A program made the translations under genes and the position numbers. Below, in pieces: positions 1-10,982 of a stretch of DNA of 64,000 bases. Location of the stretch: assembly GCA_002245135.1 (NCBI GenBank), contig NGBS01000899.1:17929-81928 (forward strand), written 5' to 3'. Each line of letters begins with the position of its first letter. The first letter of the stretch is position 1. Below the pieces are notes generated by a model. That model made no database searches, was not told the origin of the DNA, and saw only the letters and a program-made list of their open reading frames with translations. Origin of the DNA: Proteromonas lacertae (lineage: Eukaryota > Sar > Bigyra > Opalinata > Proteromonadidae).

Positions 1-1038
1 TAGGAACTCACATCAGATATGATAAACATCGATGTTCTGATGAATGTATGATAAATGTCTTAGTATATTTTTTCTTTATTTGTCTTATATATATGTATAT
101 AGAGTGTTGCTGCAGATAGTCCAGCTGCTCAAGCCGAACTTCAACAATATAATGATTACATATTAGGAACTCCTGAAGAAGAATTTGAATCACCAGATTA
201 CTTCCAAACATTACTTGCTGATAATATAGGAAAACAAATACCATTGTATGTTTATAATATACATACAGATCAAGTAAGAAAAGTATAATAATGATTATTA
301 TTATTATAGATATTATTAACACCATCATATACATGGGGTGGTAAAGGCTGTGCAGGATTACAAATAGGCAGTGGATATTTACATCAAATACCTGAGAAAT
401 ATAGAGAAACAACTGGTAGTAATTCATATGCTAATCCATATTTACATCTTTTATCATCTAATATGCCACAATATTCATTATTGAAGAAAACTAAATCTTT
501 AAATGTGAGTGGAAGAACAACTCCTCAATCTAATATAGAAGATAAACCAAAACAACAACAACAACAACAAAAGATAGAACAACAAGATATACATCCACAG
601 GAGCAACAAGAAGAAGTAAAGACAGAAGAGCTACCACCTGAAATAGAACCAGAAACACAACAACAACCATCAGAAGAAGAAGAAGTAATAGAACAACAAC
701 AACAACAAATTCAAACACTTCCTCAAGAAGATGAACAACAACAACAACAACAAATAGAAATAGAAATAGAACAGACACAACCAGAGACACAACCTGAAAT
801 ACAACCTGAAATACAACAGCAAGATGAAAATAATCAATCACAACCAATCAATACAGATTCAATCCCAAACTTGCATATAGAAGAAGAATCTATGAATAAA
901 GAAGGAAAAGATGATGAGAATCCGAAAGAGAATGAAAATCAGGATAAGAAAGAAGATGATCCAATTCTTGTTGAAGAAGAAGGTTGGGGTGATGAAACTC
1001 CGTTAGATATAGAAGATAATATTCATGCTAGCGAATAA
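1..1038 (+). CDS. GRASP: GRASP (Golgi reassembly stacking protein), 3' part
   Basis: The gene enters from the left edge. Exons read 1-62 (partial), 103-273 and 310-1038, with introns of 40 nt (63-102) and 36 nt (274-309), both GT-AG. The protein shows the end of the first GRASP PDZ domain (SVAADSPAAQ), then the second PDZ domain: LYVYN, then LLTPSYTWGGKG followed by GSGYLHQIP, which is the family signature. From about position 480 the tail is a long Gln/Glu/Pro-rich low-complexity stretch ending in an acidic GWGDETPLDIED segment, consistent with the variable regulatory C-terminal region of GRASPs. GRASPs are peripheral Golgi proteins that tether cisternae and act in unconventional secretion. 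The N-terminal myristoylation site would lie outside the window. The identification rests on the PDZ motifs. Confidence 0.88.
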
Positions 1039-1148
1039 TTTACTTAATTTTGTGTTTTATTTTGAATTTTTAAAATTGAGTATGAAAGGTCTAAAAAAAG
1101 TGTCAGTTACAATTACAGTTTCGTTTTTTCTAGAAATATCGTTATATA

Positions 1149-2019
1149 ATGTCAAATAGCCGTAATAGCTTAAGTTCCCCCTCTAAAGGTAAAAGATGTA
1201 CTAGATCAGCATCTGCTTCAATCACTCCAATAAGATTAGACGTATATTTTTTGAATTTAATAAATAATTAGCGACCACAAAGTGTGGATTATATGCCAAT
1301 AAAAGAAAGAAGTCCTGGTCCTATGATGGTACCATTTTCTTCAGTAAATAGACAAGTTTATTCAAAATACAATAACCCTTATGTTGCCTCATTTGATATT
1401 GCTGAAAGATGTATGCTAACTGATGAAACAAACAGTCCTGGACCAGGAAATTACAATGTAAAGAAGCCAGTGGGTATATTTGTAGAATCACAAAGACCAA
1501 ACAGTCCATCGTATAGTATTTCCGGTCGTGAAGTTTTTGGAACATTTTTGAATGATATAGATGCTGCTCATCGACCAGGACCAGGTGAATACAGTCAAGA
1601 TCCAGTAAATAAACCCTCCTCTCCACAGTATACTATGCAACACAAACCACATCCAATGAGAGATGCATCAAGAAGACCAGGACCAGGCCAATATAAGATT
1701 CCATCCACATTGGATAAACATGGAGCAATATTTGATCAACAAACAAGACCAACTATATTTGATGCACATGCCAATGTGATTGGTCCAGGTGAATATAAAA
1801 CAGAAGAGTCTATAGGTGTTCAAAAAGCTTCTGTTAGACCAACTGAACCAATTCTATTCAATTCCAAGAGCTCCAAGAAGTACATTTAGAGGAATGCAAG
1901 ATCCTTATTATAAGACAAAGATTCAATCAGCTTTAGGAAAGCAGGTATTATCCAAATATAAAACTGGGCCAAAATATTCATTAAGTGGTAGATTTGCTTT
2001 TGGATCGATATATCAGTAA
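1149..2019 (+). CDS. SHIPPO/STPGR-repeat protein (ODF3/CIMAP-like)
   Basis: The start is ATG 1149; a 30-nt intron lies at 1242-1271. The protein carries repeated SPGPGNY, RPGPGEY, RPGPGQY and IGPGEY motifs, each followed about 15-25 residues later by a YSISGR or YTM type segment. This is the sperm-tail PG-rich (STPGR, SHIPPO) repeat of ODF3/CIMAP proteins, which bind axonemal or other stable microtubules. The presence of such a gene suggests the organism builds a flagellum or related microtubule array. The reading frame breaks around 1860: an N-terminal frame runs to a stop at 1889 and the conserved C-terminal part (SIPRAPRSTF, YSLSGRFAFG) is in another frame ending at 2019. Comparison with the earlier repeat in the same protein favours a one-base extra insertion over a very short intron. 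Confidence 0.8.
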
Positions 2020-2147
2020 TATATGTAGTATGCATTTTTTAATTTAACCAGGATTTTAATTTTTTTAACTTTTCCTCTTAAATGATGCTTCATTTTATTA
2101 AATAGATACCCGAAAATAGTACAATATAAAAAAGAGTAATACTAATA

Positions 2148-2420
2148 TTAATATTTTTTATTTGTTGGGGTGTAATAATAGTAGTTCTGTTCATCAGGAG
2201 GGTAATAAGGTGTAATTGCTGTATCATAAGATGGATCTTTATGTTTTTTGAATGGATTCTTGAAGTGATGTTCTTTATGTTCTTTTGGCGGTTTAGGTCT
2301 CTATAATAGAATAAATAATTATACTTTTGGTTGATTCATCTTTTTCCATATTGCCATACTAGCTACATTAATTCCAATTGCTGTAGCCACCCACACAAAC
2401 CAATCAGCTATATCAGACAT
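2148..2420 (-). CDS. Small single-pass membrane protein, unknown
   Basis: This is a two-exon gene missed by simple ORF calling. Exon 1 (2420-2325) encodes MSDIADWFVWVATAIG followed by NVASMAIWKKMNQPK, one hydrophobic segment. A 24-nt GT-AG intron occupies 2301-2324. Exon 2 (2300-2148) encodes a basic, His/Lys-rich then Tyr/Pro-rich tail of about 50 residues. The total is about 82 residues. Size and layout (N-terminal membrane segment, basic tail) resemble small accessory subunits of mitochondrial complexes, but I recognise no family motif, so function is open. It is divergent from the kinesin gene with about 100 bp between starts. Confidence 0.6.
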
Positions 2421-2521
2421 TGAATTTCAATAATATTGTATTGAAGGACTAAAAATCGTGTCAAGCTTGAAAAAGTGATCTGAAACTATTTTTCTTAAAA
2501 TTGCGTTTAGTAGAAATAGTT

Positions 2522-5491
2522 GATGAGCTGGTAAGTCTGGATCTTCACCATCCGTCCAGGTTGTGTGTAGAGTCCGACCTGAGAATACAAAAGAGAAGCA
2601 TTTAGGAACAAGATGTGTTAGTGTCTATTCAAATACCATTACAGTTGATGCAAATTGTGTTATTACTAAATTTAATTTTGATTATATATTTGGTCCAGAT
2701 CAAAATGGAACACAACAAGATATCTTCAAACGTGTTGGTGAACCAGTTATAAAATCCATTTTATCAGGTTATAATGGAACAATATTAGCATATGGACAAA
2801 CATCATCAGGTAAAACACACACTATGCAAGTATATTCTATATTCTATAGTAATTATTGTTATAAATAGGGTCCAAATATTTCAGATCCGAAAGAAATGGG
2901 TATTATACCAAGAGTATTCTTTAATTTATTCGATGAACTCTCCAAGCCAGATTATGAGAATATCGAATTCACAGCCCAAATATCCTATGTTGAAATATAT
3001 ATGGAAAGAATCAGAGATTTATTAAACCCATCCAGTTCAGATTTACATGTCAGAGAATCTCCAGAAAAAGGAATTTACATAGATGGAGTTAAACTATGTT
3101 ACGTGAGTAATCCAAATGAACTGTTAAACTTAATGGAAGAAGGTAGTCACAATCGTGCCGTAGCAGCAACAGGAATGAATGAAGGAAGTAGTAGAAGCCA
3201 TAGTATATTATTCCTAACAATTACTCAAGCAAATACTAATACAAGTTCATTGAAAAGAAGTAAATTATGTTTAGTAGATTTAGCAGGTAGTGAAATGGTA
3301 AGAAAAACAAATTCAGAAGGTCAAACATTAGAAGAAGCTAAGATGATTAACAAATCATTATCAACCTTAGGCTTGGTAATAAACAGTCTAACAGATGGTA
3401 AATCAACTCATATACCATATAGAGATAGTAAATTAACGAGAGTATTACAAGAATCATTAGGTGGAAATTCATTAACAACATTAATCATATGTTGTTCACC
3501 AAGTTCATATAATGCTGCAGAAACGATAAGTACGTTGAGGTTTGGTCAACGAGCCAAAAGAATAAAGAATAAGCCAATGGTGAATGAGCAGAAGAGTGTT
3601 CATGAATTAGAGTTATTATTACAACAAAGAGATGATGCTTTATTATTACAAGAAAAGAGAATATCAGTCCTTAGAGACAGTAATAGCTAGACAGAAGATT
3701 TATATATGTTATTTAACATTAAATATTAAATTATCTTTATTAAAGATGAATGGTTTAACGGATGATAATTTGGAGAATGAAATTAAAGAGATTGAAGAGA
3801 AGAATAATTTTGTATTAGGTGATAATGATAATGATAGTGATGAGAATATGGATATTACATTACCACCATCACTTAATATATATAATGATATAAACATTAA
3901 TAATGATGAAGTAGAAGCAGTTCCTATACCTCCACCACCTCATTTATCAATAGATATATATGATAATAATAAAGAGGGAGTGAATATAGATGAATTGTGT
4001 GTTGATGAACTTAGTATTGAGAAAGAAACAATAATTGGAATGAAGGATAATGAAAGAATGGAAGTAATTAATAATGAAGAAAAAGAAAAGCAAGATAATA
4101 TAAAAGATAATAATGAGAATGGAATAGAAGAAAGTAAAGAAGAAAATGTGAATGAAGATAGAGTAGTAAAGACTGAAGAATGTGAAGAAGTTATTGATAT
4201 AGATAAAGAAGAAAATAAGGAAGATGTGAATGTAGGTGAAGATACACAACCAAGTGTAGAAGTTAATCAAGAAATTGATGATAAAGAAATAGAAGAAAAA
4301 GAAGAAAAAGAAAAAGAAGTAGAGAATAAAAAAGAATATACTGAAATAAAAGAAGAAGAAGAAATGAAAGAGAATAAAGATAAAGTTGAAAGTATAGAAA
4401 ATAATACAAATGTGGTTGATAAAGAAGAAGAAGGAGAAACAGTGAAAGAAGAAATCAATGATAATAATAATGATGCAATAAAACAATCATATGAAGAACA
4501 ACAATTAACAAATGAACTAAAATCACAATTAGAAAAACAAATAATATTCAATAATCAATCTAAACTACCTCCTCCATCAAAACCACCAGTAAACTTGATG
4601 ATGATAAATAATAATCATTTTGACTCAATATCTTCTATTAACAGTTTACCATTTACACCTCCGTTACTTATATCACCAGTCAATTCACCGATAGATTTTA
4701 ATAATACTGATAATACAATTAGAAGAAAGAAAGCTAATTCATTATTAGATATAAGTCAATTAAATGGTAATAATAAGAGCGATATAGTATTGAATAAATC
4801 GTTAAGTAGTTTACATTCGGATTCTAAGAAATCTTCACCAGGATTGAGAATAAGGAGATTTAGTTTGAATTCAATTGATAATGTATTGAAAGTAGAAAAT
4901 GAAGTATTTTATTATTATATTATATTAATAGAAAGAATCATTTGATAAGAATATTAATCTATCACTAATGGTAGCTGATTATTCGAAGAAGAATAAATTA
5001 TTAGAAGATGAAATAGATACATTGAGAAAAGAATATGATGATTGCATATTATTAATAAAAGAAAAGGAAAAAATCATTAAACAATTAGAGTATATAAAAT
5101 ATAATAATAATAATTATTATATAATGATTTAGAGAAAGCCAAAAATCAGGAAGTAGTGAAAAATTGAAATATATAATAGAAGAATTAAATGAAATAACAT
5201 TATTATTAAAAATGGATTTAAAGTTTGATATTGAAACAGATTTAAATGTAATATCATTTGTAATGGATAAATTAAAGTATAATATTGTACAACTATGTGA
5301 TCCTGGTACAATAATACGAAGTGTACAAAATTCACCAACAAAAGAAATGTCATTTTTTACATCTGCTGATGATTCGTTAATTAATGGAGAATCATTGAGA
5401 TTATTATCACTTACAACAGCAGAAGAAGAAGGAGAAGAAGGAGAAGATAAGACTAAAAAGAATGAAGAATTAAGAGTATATATAAATATAA

Positions 5492-5530
<39 letters not shown>

Positions 5531-6167
5531 GAAGTTTAAACAGGAAAATGAAGAGTTACTAAATATGAACAAAACTCTGACACAAGAATTATATAAACAA
5601 AGAAGTTTGTCAATTGATGTAACAGAATTAAACAATGAAAAAGAGAAATTGTTACAGAAGAATATATCTCTAGAAGAAGAATTAAAGAAAACACGAACAT
5701 TGGAAATAGATATATCTAATATAACTCAAGAAAAGAAAGATGTTACAATTCAATTAGAAGAATTGAAGAAGAAACACAATAGTTTTATTCATGATTATAA
5801 TAAAAGGATGAAGAAATTAGAAGATCAATACTGGAAATGCTTAACTGATAATAATACACTTCAAACAGAGATAAATACGTTGAGATTAGCAAAGATGAAC
5901 ACAAAGAGTATGTTTTTAGTATTTTATGTATTTCTACTAGGAGAATTACAAGTTGATAATGTAGCTAAGATTATAAAAGGAGGAAGGCCTGTTATTAATC
6001 AAACAAATGTTACTGTAAGAAATAGCAATGAATCTAGCACATCAAATCTATCAACAAATAATACAACATATATTACTAAAGGTACTTTAACAAAGTGTAA
6101 GCCTTTTACTTTCTTAATCTCTCCAAAATCACATATATTTGATGAACATGAAATGATATCATCGTAA
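2522..6167 (+). CDS. Kinesin-1-like heavy chain motor
   Basis: This is an N-terminal kinesin motor: VVCRVRPEN, P-loop AYGQTSSGKTHTM, switch I NEGSSRSHSI, switch II LVDLAGSE, then HIPYRDSKLTRVLQESLGG and FGQRAKRIKNK. The last motif at the neck points to the conventional kinesin (kinesin-1) group. The motor is followed by a long acidic, coiled-coil-forming tail. Introns are seen at 2830-2868 (39 nt), about 3667-3745 (one intron, or two of 20 and 38 nt around a 21-nt exon), about 4907-4935, near 5091-5132, near 5478-5531, and a 33-nt intron near 5910-5942. A short first exon ATGAGCTG at 2522 plus intron to 2559 gives the right fusion to VVCRVRP only if one G is missing, so the start is approximate. 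The product would carry cargo to microtubule plus ends. Confidence 0.88.
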
Positions 6168-6217
6168 AAGTGATAAATATAATTTATATACCTTTATCTA
6201 TATTTTGCTGGGGATAG

Positions 6218-6225
6218 AAAAAAAA
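6218..6225 (-). terminator. RNA polymerase III terminator of the tRNA gene
   Basis: A run of eight T residues on the minus strand lies about 20 nt past the 3' end of the tRNA-Arg gene, as expected for RNA polymerase III termination. Confidence 0.75.
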
Positions 6226-6246
6226 GATAAATAAGAAATGAATATT

Positions 6247-6319
6247 CGCCCAAGAGGGGACTTGAACCCCCAATCTCCCGCTCCGGAGGCGGACGCCTTA
6301 TCCATTAGGCCACATGAGC
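6247..6319 (-). tRNA. tRNA-Arg(CCG)
   Basis: Read on the minus strand, the 73-nt sequence folds as a cloverleaf. The acceptor stem pairs GCTCATG with CTTGGGC with one T-T mismatch; the D arm is GCCTAATGGATAAGGC; the anticodon stem TCCGC/GCGGG encloses loop CTCCGGA, anticodon CCG (codon CGG); the T arm carries GGTTCAAGTCC. There is no intron and CCA is not encoded, as is normal for eukaryotes. The D-arm and T-arm sequences hold the internal A and B boxes. Confidence 0.95.
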
Positions 6320-6378
6320 AACGCTAATTTTATTCAAAAAAGTATAGATAAATTAATCTCTTTACCGTTTCTTTAAAA

Positions 6379-7307
6379 ATGGCTCATTTCGAGATAGCAG
6401 GTTGTTCAGATGATTTAGAATATGCTAAAGTAATAATTGTTATATTTTATCGTAGATTGAAAGAATTGGAGACATACTACAATACTCTTTGCCATGTTGT
6501 ACAATAAAAAAGTATTTAATACACCGTGCTGATTGGAAACATTTTATTGATGAGACATGTAGAATTTATGGGTATTGAATTCTTAATATATATTATAGTT
6601 TTCTTCATGACAAAGACAAAGCATTAGTTTGGACTCAAAATGGCGAATATATTGGCGATTGTGATGCTTTTGCAAGGTATGTGAAAAGAATTTATGGAAT
6701 TGACTGTGATCTTTCTTCAGATGATCTACAGAATCTAACGAATGAAAATGAGGACCAAGCAGAATGGTTGAAGAATCAACGAGAAGTGAAGCAAGTAAAA
6801 GAGAAAAGAGCATTAGTTATTTGTGGAATTCAAAATCAATTTTGTCCAACAGGACCAAGAGAAATCAAAGGTGTAAATCCATTTTTATTGGATAGAATTA
6901 ATTGGGCAAGAAGACATATTCATTGGGATTTAGTTATTATAATATTATATGTTCATCCTCTTCCTGATGATGAACCGATAGAAGATGATGTAAATCAAAA
7001 ATTATATGCTCATTTATATAAAGAAGATACTGACTTAATATTTCAATTAAAAGAAGGAGAATTCAATTGTCTACCAATAATAAATGAAATTAGAAAAAAT
7101 GAAATTACAAAAGTGTATATATCAGGTCATAGTATTGACAAAGAACTAAGAACAATTAGTACTACATTGCATGCTGCTTTCTTTGATGTTACAGTATTAA
7201 AGAATGCTTCAACTTACACTGATCCTGATTGTAAAGAAAGTGCTGTATTAGAGTTAGAATCGGAAAGGAATTCAATTTATTTCTACATCAAGTTTACCCC
7301 ACGATGA
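6379..7307 (+). CDS. MDH1B-N-like domain fused to an isochorismatase-like domain (pseudoenzyme)
   Basis: The start is ATG 6379; introns are at 6430-6455 (26 nt) and 6572-6598 (27 nt). Residues about 15-95 (LPCCTIKKYLIHRADWKHF, then GDCDAFARYVKRIYGID) resemble the thioredoxin/GST-like N-terminal domain of MDH1B malate-dehydrogenase-like proteins. After an acidic linker, the second half has an isochorismatase/nicotinamidase fold pattern: ALVICGIQNQFC for strand 1 and KVYISGHSIDKELRT, then FFDVTVLKNAS. In active members strand 1 carries a catalytic Asp (type VIDMQNDF) and the later helix a catalytic Cys; here they appear to be Gly and Glu. I infer a non-catalytic binding or scaffold protein. No malate dehydrogenase domain follows. 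The domain calls are from memory of family patterns. Confidence 0.6.
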
Positions 7308-7363
7308 TGCTATTATAAAGTTAGGTTAAATTAAATATATATTATTAATAGCAAATAATTATT

Positions 7364-9487
7364 TTATTCTGCATTTTCTTCATTTATTAGAATTTTGACA
7401 TAATCACTCCTATTATAGTTTTCATAGAAATAATCATTATATTCTCGTGTAATACATTTCACTGGTAAAACAGCTCTTTTGCAAAATGTTGATTGATATT
7501 CTATTTCTATTAATGAACATTTATCACTAACATTATATTTTCGAACTACGGGATATTCATAATTGAAGATATTATCTAGTTTCTTTTCAACTTTTGAATA
7601 GAATTTCAACAAAATAGCTGGATTTATATGAAAGATATAATCATATACTAAATAATCATCAATAACACAAGAACATATACCATTCACACACAACTCATTG
7701 GTTACATTTATTATGTGATAATTTGGTATGGCAAACATTGGAGGAAAGTTTACAAATGTTGAGTTTATTCCAATTATTGTATAACATTTTGTTTTTCTAT
7801 TGATTATACATTCTGAACACATACAATTGACATTATTCTTTCTTGAAACTGGATGATTGGCAAATGAGATTATAATATCACTCTTTCTACTACATAAATA
7901 TAACAATTCTTTATATCTGTCAACAAATGAATCATATTCATTTTCAATGATATATTGGTAAGCACTAAATATGGGAATAATTATATGATAATATGATTTA
8001 ATCTCTATATAGCTTGATTTAAATAGCTTTCGGAAATAATAATAGATATAAGTTAATGTCAAGTTTCTAACATATGCATATTTTCTTAATATCCATAACC
8101 ACTGAGTAGCATATGAATCACCTATCACTAAAATTGATCTCTTTGGATTATAATTACTTGGATATGTTTGGCAACAATCACACACAATATCTCCAAAGTA
8201 ATTAAATAAAACTTCTGGATTATTAATGTTTATTTTTGAATAATCAATAGGTTTATCAAAAGTGTGTAAATATAATGGAATTACTCTATCAATATAACCA
8301 TCTGGTTTAGATATTATTGTCGATATATATTCAGACATATTATTATCAGAAGAATCTAAAAATGTTGGATTATAATTCAATAATTTATCATGATAATAGT
8401 CATAATTTATGTAACATATATAACTATTAAGAAACGGAATTAATACCAACAACATATTCATGAAAAGCATTTGGTATTCTGACATTCTCAGCTTTTGAAT
8501 TCTTTTGTCATATATTTCATAAAACAAAATACTTAAAGTAAATATTATAATAATCTTTATATATTTATTATTTGTTGGCAATAATTCTATTAAAGGATAA
8601 TGAATTAGATATATTAAATAAGAACATTTTCCTATATATTTAATTATTCTATTACTCAGTAATATATTCTTCATTTCTTTATGACTAATAATCAACAAAC
8701 AGATAATAATCATAAACAACAACATAATTTGATCTGTGATTACTTTATTAAACGTTAAGAAACTATTAACAAAATGGAAAAGAAATGGTGAAATAATAAA
8801 TAGTATACACAACACTATTTCATTAAATGAGTTTTTAAACTTTGTTAATTTTAATAATCCACCACTATTTAATTCAAACATACGATAAAACAAAGAATAA
8901 TATACACTTATGTCATTATAAATAAACATAATTCTTAAACCATAAGCAAATGATATTATTATCATCACAATCATCAAATATATTGACATTTTATTAACTA
9001 TATACAATAAAAATGGATATATTAAGTAATATTGAAACTCTACTGATAGAGACCAATAATTCATTATTGAGCTTGGATGTAAATCACTAAAATAATCTTG
9101 TTTTATACTTATAAAATACTGATTTGATAAGAATAAAGAACTATAATAAATATCATAGAATATAACTGGATTTGTATTATTCTGGTGCATTTTATATATC
9201 AAATAAACATACAATACAACACAAGAACACGGCATTATCCGTTTCAATCGCTTGTTAATAAATCTAAAATATGTTGCACTAAAGGATTCTTCTTTGCTCA
9301 TTTCTAAAGATTGTGTAATAAAATATCCAGATATTAGAAAGAAAATATCAACTCCCATATAGCCATAATCAAAATATTTGAAATGAAGATGAAACATTAA
9401 GACTAATATTACAGCATATCCTCTTAATCCATCAATATGATCAACATAGTCGGTAGTTTTATTTTTCATGATGCATAGATGCTTCAA
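7364..9487 (-). CDS. Acyltransferase-3 membrane protein with C-terminal SGNH domain (OafA/OatA type)
   Basis: This is an intronless 707-residue ORF. The N-terminal half begins with HIDGLRGYAVILVLMFHLHF and FFLISGYFITQSL, the hallmark of acyltransferase family 3 (conserved His-x-x-x-His region and RG motif), and has about ten hydrophobic segments. The C-terminal part holds ILVIGDSYATQW, the SGNH-hydrolase block I (Gly-Asp-Ser), with a late YDYIFHINPAILL segment as candidate catalytic Asp/His block. Such fusions O-acetylate extracytoplasmic glycans in bacteria and occur patchily in eukaryotes. Absence of introns in an intron-rich neighbourhood and the bacterial-style architecture make ancient lateral transfer possible. 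ATG 9487 or 9469 could be the start; the second (MKNKTTDYVDHIDG) matches the family start better. It lies tail-to-head with the glycosyltransferase on the same strand. Confidence 0.82.
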   Translation of the reverse strand: MKHLCIMKNKTTDYVDHIDGLRGYAVILVLMFHLHFKYFDYGYMGVDIFFLISGYFITQSLEMSKEESFSATYFRFINKRLKRIMPCSCVVLYVYLIYKMHQNNTNPVIFYDIYYSSLFLSNQYFISIKQDYFSDLHPSSIMNYWSLSVEFQYYLIYPFLLYIVNKMSIYLMIVMIIISFAYGLRIMFIYNDISVYYSLFYRMFELNSGGLLKLTKFKNSFNEIVLCILFIISPFLFHFVNSFLTFNKVITDQIMLLFMIIICLLIISHKEMKNILLSNRIIKYIGKCSYLIYLIHYPLIELLPTNNKYIKIIIIFTLSILFYEIYDKRIQKLRMSEYQMLFMNMLLVLIPFLNSYICYINYDYYHDKLLNYNPTFLDSSDNNMSEYISTIISKPDGYIDRVIPLYLHTFDKPIDYSKININNPEVLFNYFGDIVCDCCQTYPSNYNPKRSILVIGDSYATQWLWILRKYAYVRNLTLTYIYYYFRKLFKSSYIEIKSYYHIIIPIFSAYQYIIENEYDSFVDRYKELLYLCSRKSDIIISFANHPVSRKNNVNCMCSECIINRKTKCYTIIGINSTFVNFPPMFAIPNYHIINVTNELCVNGICSCVIDDYLVYDYIFHINPAILLKFYSKVEKKLDNIFNYEYPVVRKYNVSDKCSLIEIEYQSTFCKRAVLPVKCITREYNDYFYENYNRSDYVKILINEENAE

Positions 9488-9603
9488 AAAACAAGAAATA
9501 AAAATTATGAAACGAATATAATTTTTGTACTAATTTCTTTTCTTTTAACCACAAATAACAATCACATTTATTAACTTTATTTAAATGAGATAAATATATA
9601 CTA

Positions 9604-10871
9604 TTAACTATTATTATATACAAATTTTTCTTTTGAGCGTAAATTGAATTTATCTTCATAACATTCTAGAGAAATAACAGATGATTTAATGACTAACAAA
9701 TCTTTTTCATTGGTGGAACATATTGAAGTATCATTTTCTTTCACTTCTTCTGGAACTAATGGAGATTGTAGAAACACTTTTATCAATTAAATAAACATAA
9801 TTAAATATTGAAAAATGATATATTTTCTCTATATCCATCTTCTTCATACACTGATTCAAAGTCATTTATATTAAAAATATGCAAAAAAGTGCGAAATACA
9901 TATTTATTATCTTCATAAACAATGAATCTAGGTAATATAATTGTTCTATTCAATATCTTTCCCATATAAGCTAAAAATGTAATTGCATCTACTGGATTCA
10001 CTTCCTTTACATTTAGTGAATATTTATATCTTATATATTTTCGTGTTTTGGATGAATAATATTCATTATCATCAATTTTCCATAATCCCAATTCTTTAAA
10101 TCGATATTTTTTAGCTATTCCTCCTTCTATACAATTATTGTGAAATCCGATTGTTTTACAATTTGTTACATCATCCACAAAGTGTTTAAAATATCGAAAA
10201 TAAAAAAATCCAATAGCAAATGTCAATAGACTAAATACTCCATATTTTAAATTATTTATTCTTTTCGCTGAGATAATTAAATTAGTTATTCCTTGATCCA
10301 TAAAATCAAAATCTCTTTGCCCGATTTTAGTTATCTCTAAAACTCTCTCAAACAGCCTTATTGATGCTTTTGTTGGTTTTATATACATTAATCCACAATT
10401 TAATTCTGTATGATTTCCTTCTATAAAATCAGTAGCATATGTAATATCATTCTTTGGATCTATATGATTTAATAAATTTAAAGGATTTTCAAAGAAATAT
10501 AAATCAGAATCAAAACATAGTATAGTTAAATTTTGCCTTAGATATTCCAGTAATATTTTGAATCTGTCATTTATCTTTTTAGTATATTGCTCTGTGTATT
10601 GAAACGTTGATGCTACATTGTCATTCATCTCAATAGGAGAGTATTCTACAGGAATTCCATATTTTTCATACACCGCATATGAAGATGGATTCCAAACTAC
10701 CATTTTAAAATTTGGAACATTATATTTCAGTATTACTTCCTTATAAAAGTTTCTAACAAAATCTATTACATTGTAATCACCTACAATCACTATTTTATCA
10801 GGAATTGGTACATTATAGCAATTAACATTTATCCTGATAAAAAATATAATAATAAAGATATGATAAGACAT
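9604..10871 (-). CDS. GT77-type nucleotide-sugar transferase (XEG113/RRA-like), 3' end interrupted
   Basis: The start is ATG 10871, with a signal peptide or anchor (IFIIIFFIRINVNCYNV). The nucleotide-diphospho-sugar transferase domain (PF03407 type) shows VVWNPSSYAVYEKYGIPVEY, the metal-binding CFDSDLYFFENPL and LNCGLMYIKPTKASIRLFE with FMDQGITNL. Further on, FLAYMGKILNRTIILPRF matches the second conserved block of plant and algal XEG113-type arabinosyltransferases. The main frame stops at 9801, just after YRENISFF, yet the next 180 bases (9786-9604) carry FLQSPLVPEEV, a natural continuation of this family. The two are separated by about 45 nt without a clear GT-AG intron: either an atypical intron or a break. 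The protein is predicted to act in the Golgi/ER lumen on secreted or surface glycans, with the adjacent acyltransferase. Confidence 0.7.
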
Positions 10872-10982
10872 GATAATTTAAATTTTAAAGAAATGGGTTT
10901 GAAAATTTGGCAAAATAATAATTTAAAAGTGAATTTTAGGTTCATATACATCATTATAGCGATAAATTCATATCATAATAGA

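Noticed and set aside
530-847. Minus-strand Val/Leu-rich ORF
   Set aside because: It is the complement of the Gln/Glu-rich GRASP tail, with no start context or family features.
1816-1840. A 22-nt intron (GTGTTC...TTAG) in the SHIPPO gene
   Set aside because: It restores the frame, but the segment it removes resembles the matching part of an earlier repeat in the same protein, so an indel near 1860 is more likely.
3947-4486. Long minus-strand ORF rich in Phe and Ile opposite the kinesin tail
   Set aside because: It is the mirror of the Glu/Lys/Asn-rich coiled-coil coding strand, a composition artefact.
5495-5525. TA dinucleotide run as a possible satellite or origin
   Set aside because: It lies inside a kinesin intron and is ordinary for this genome.
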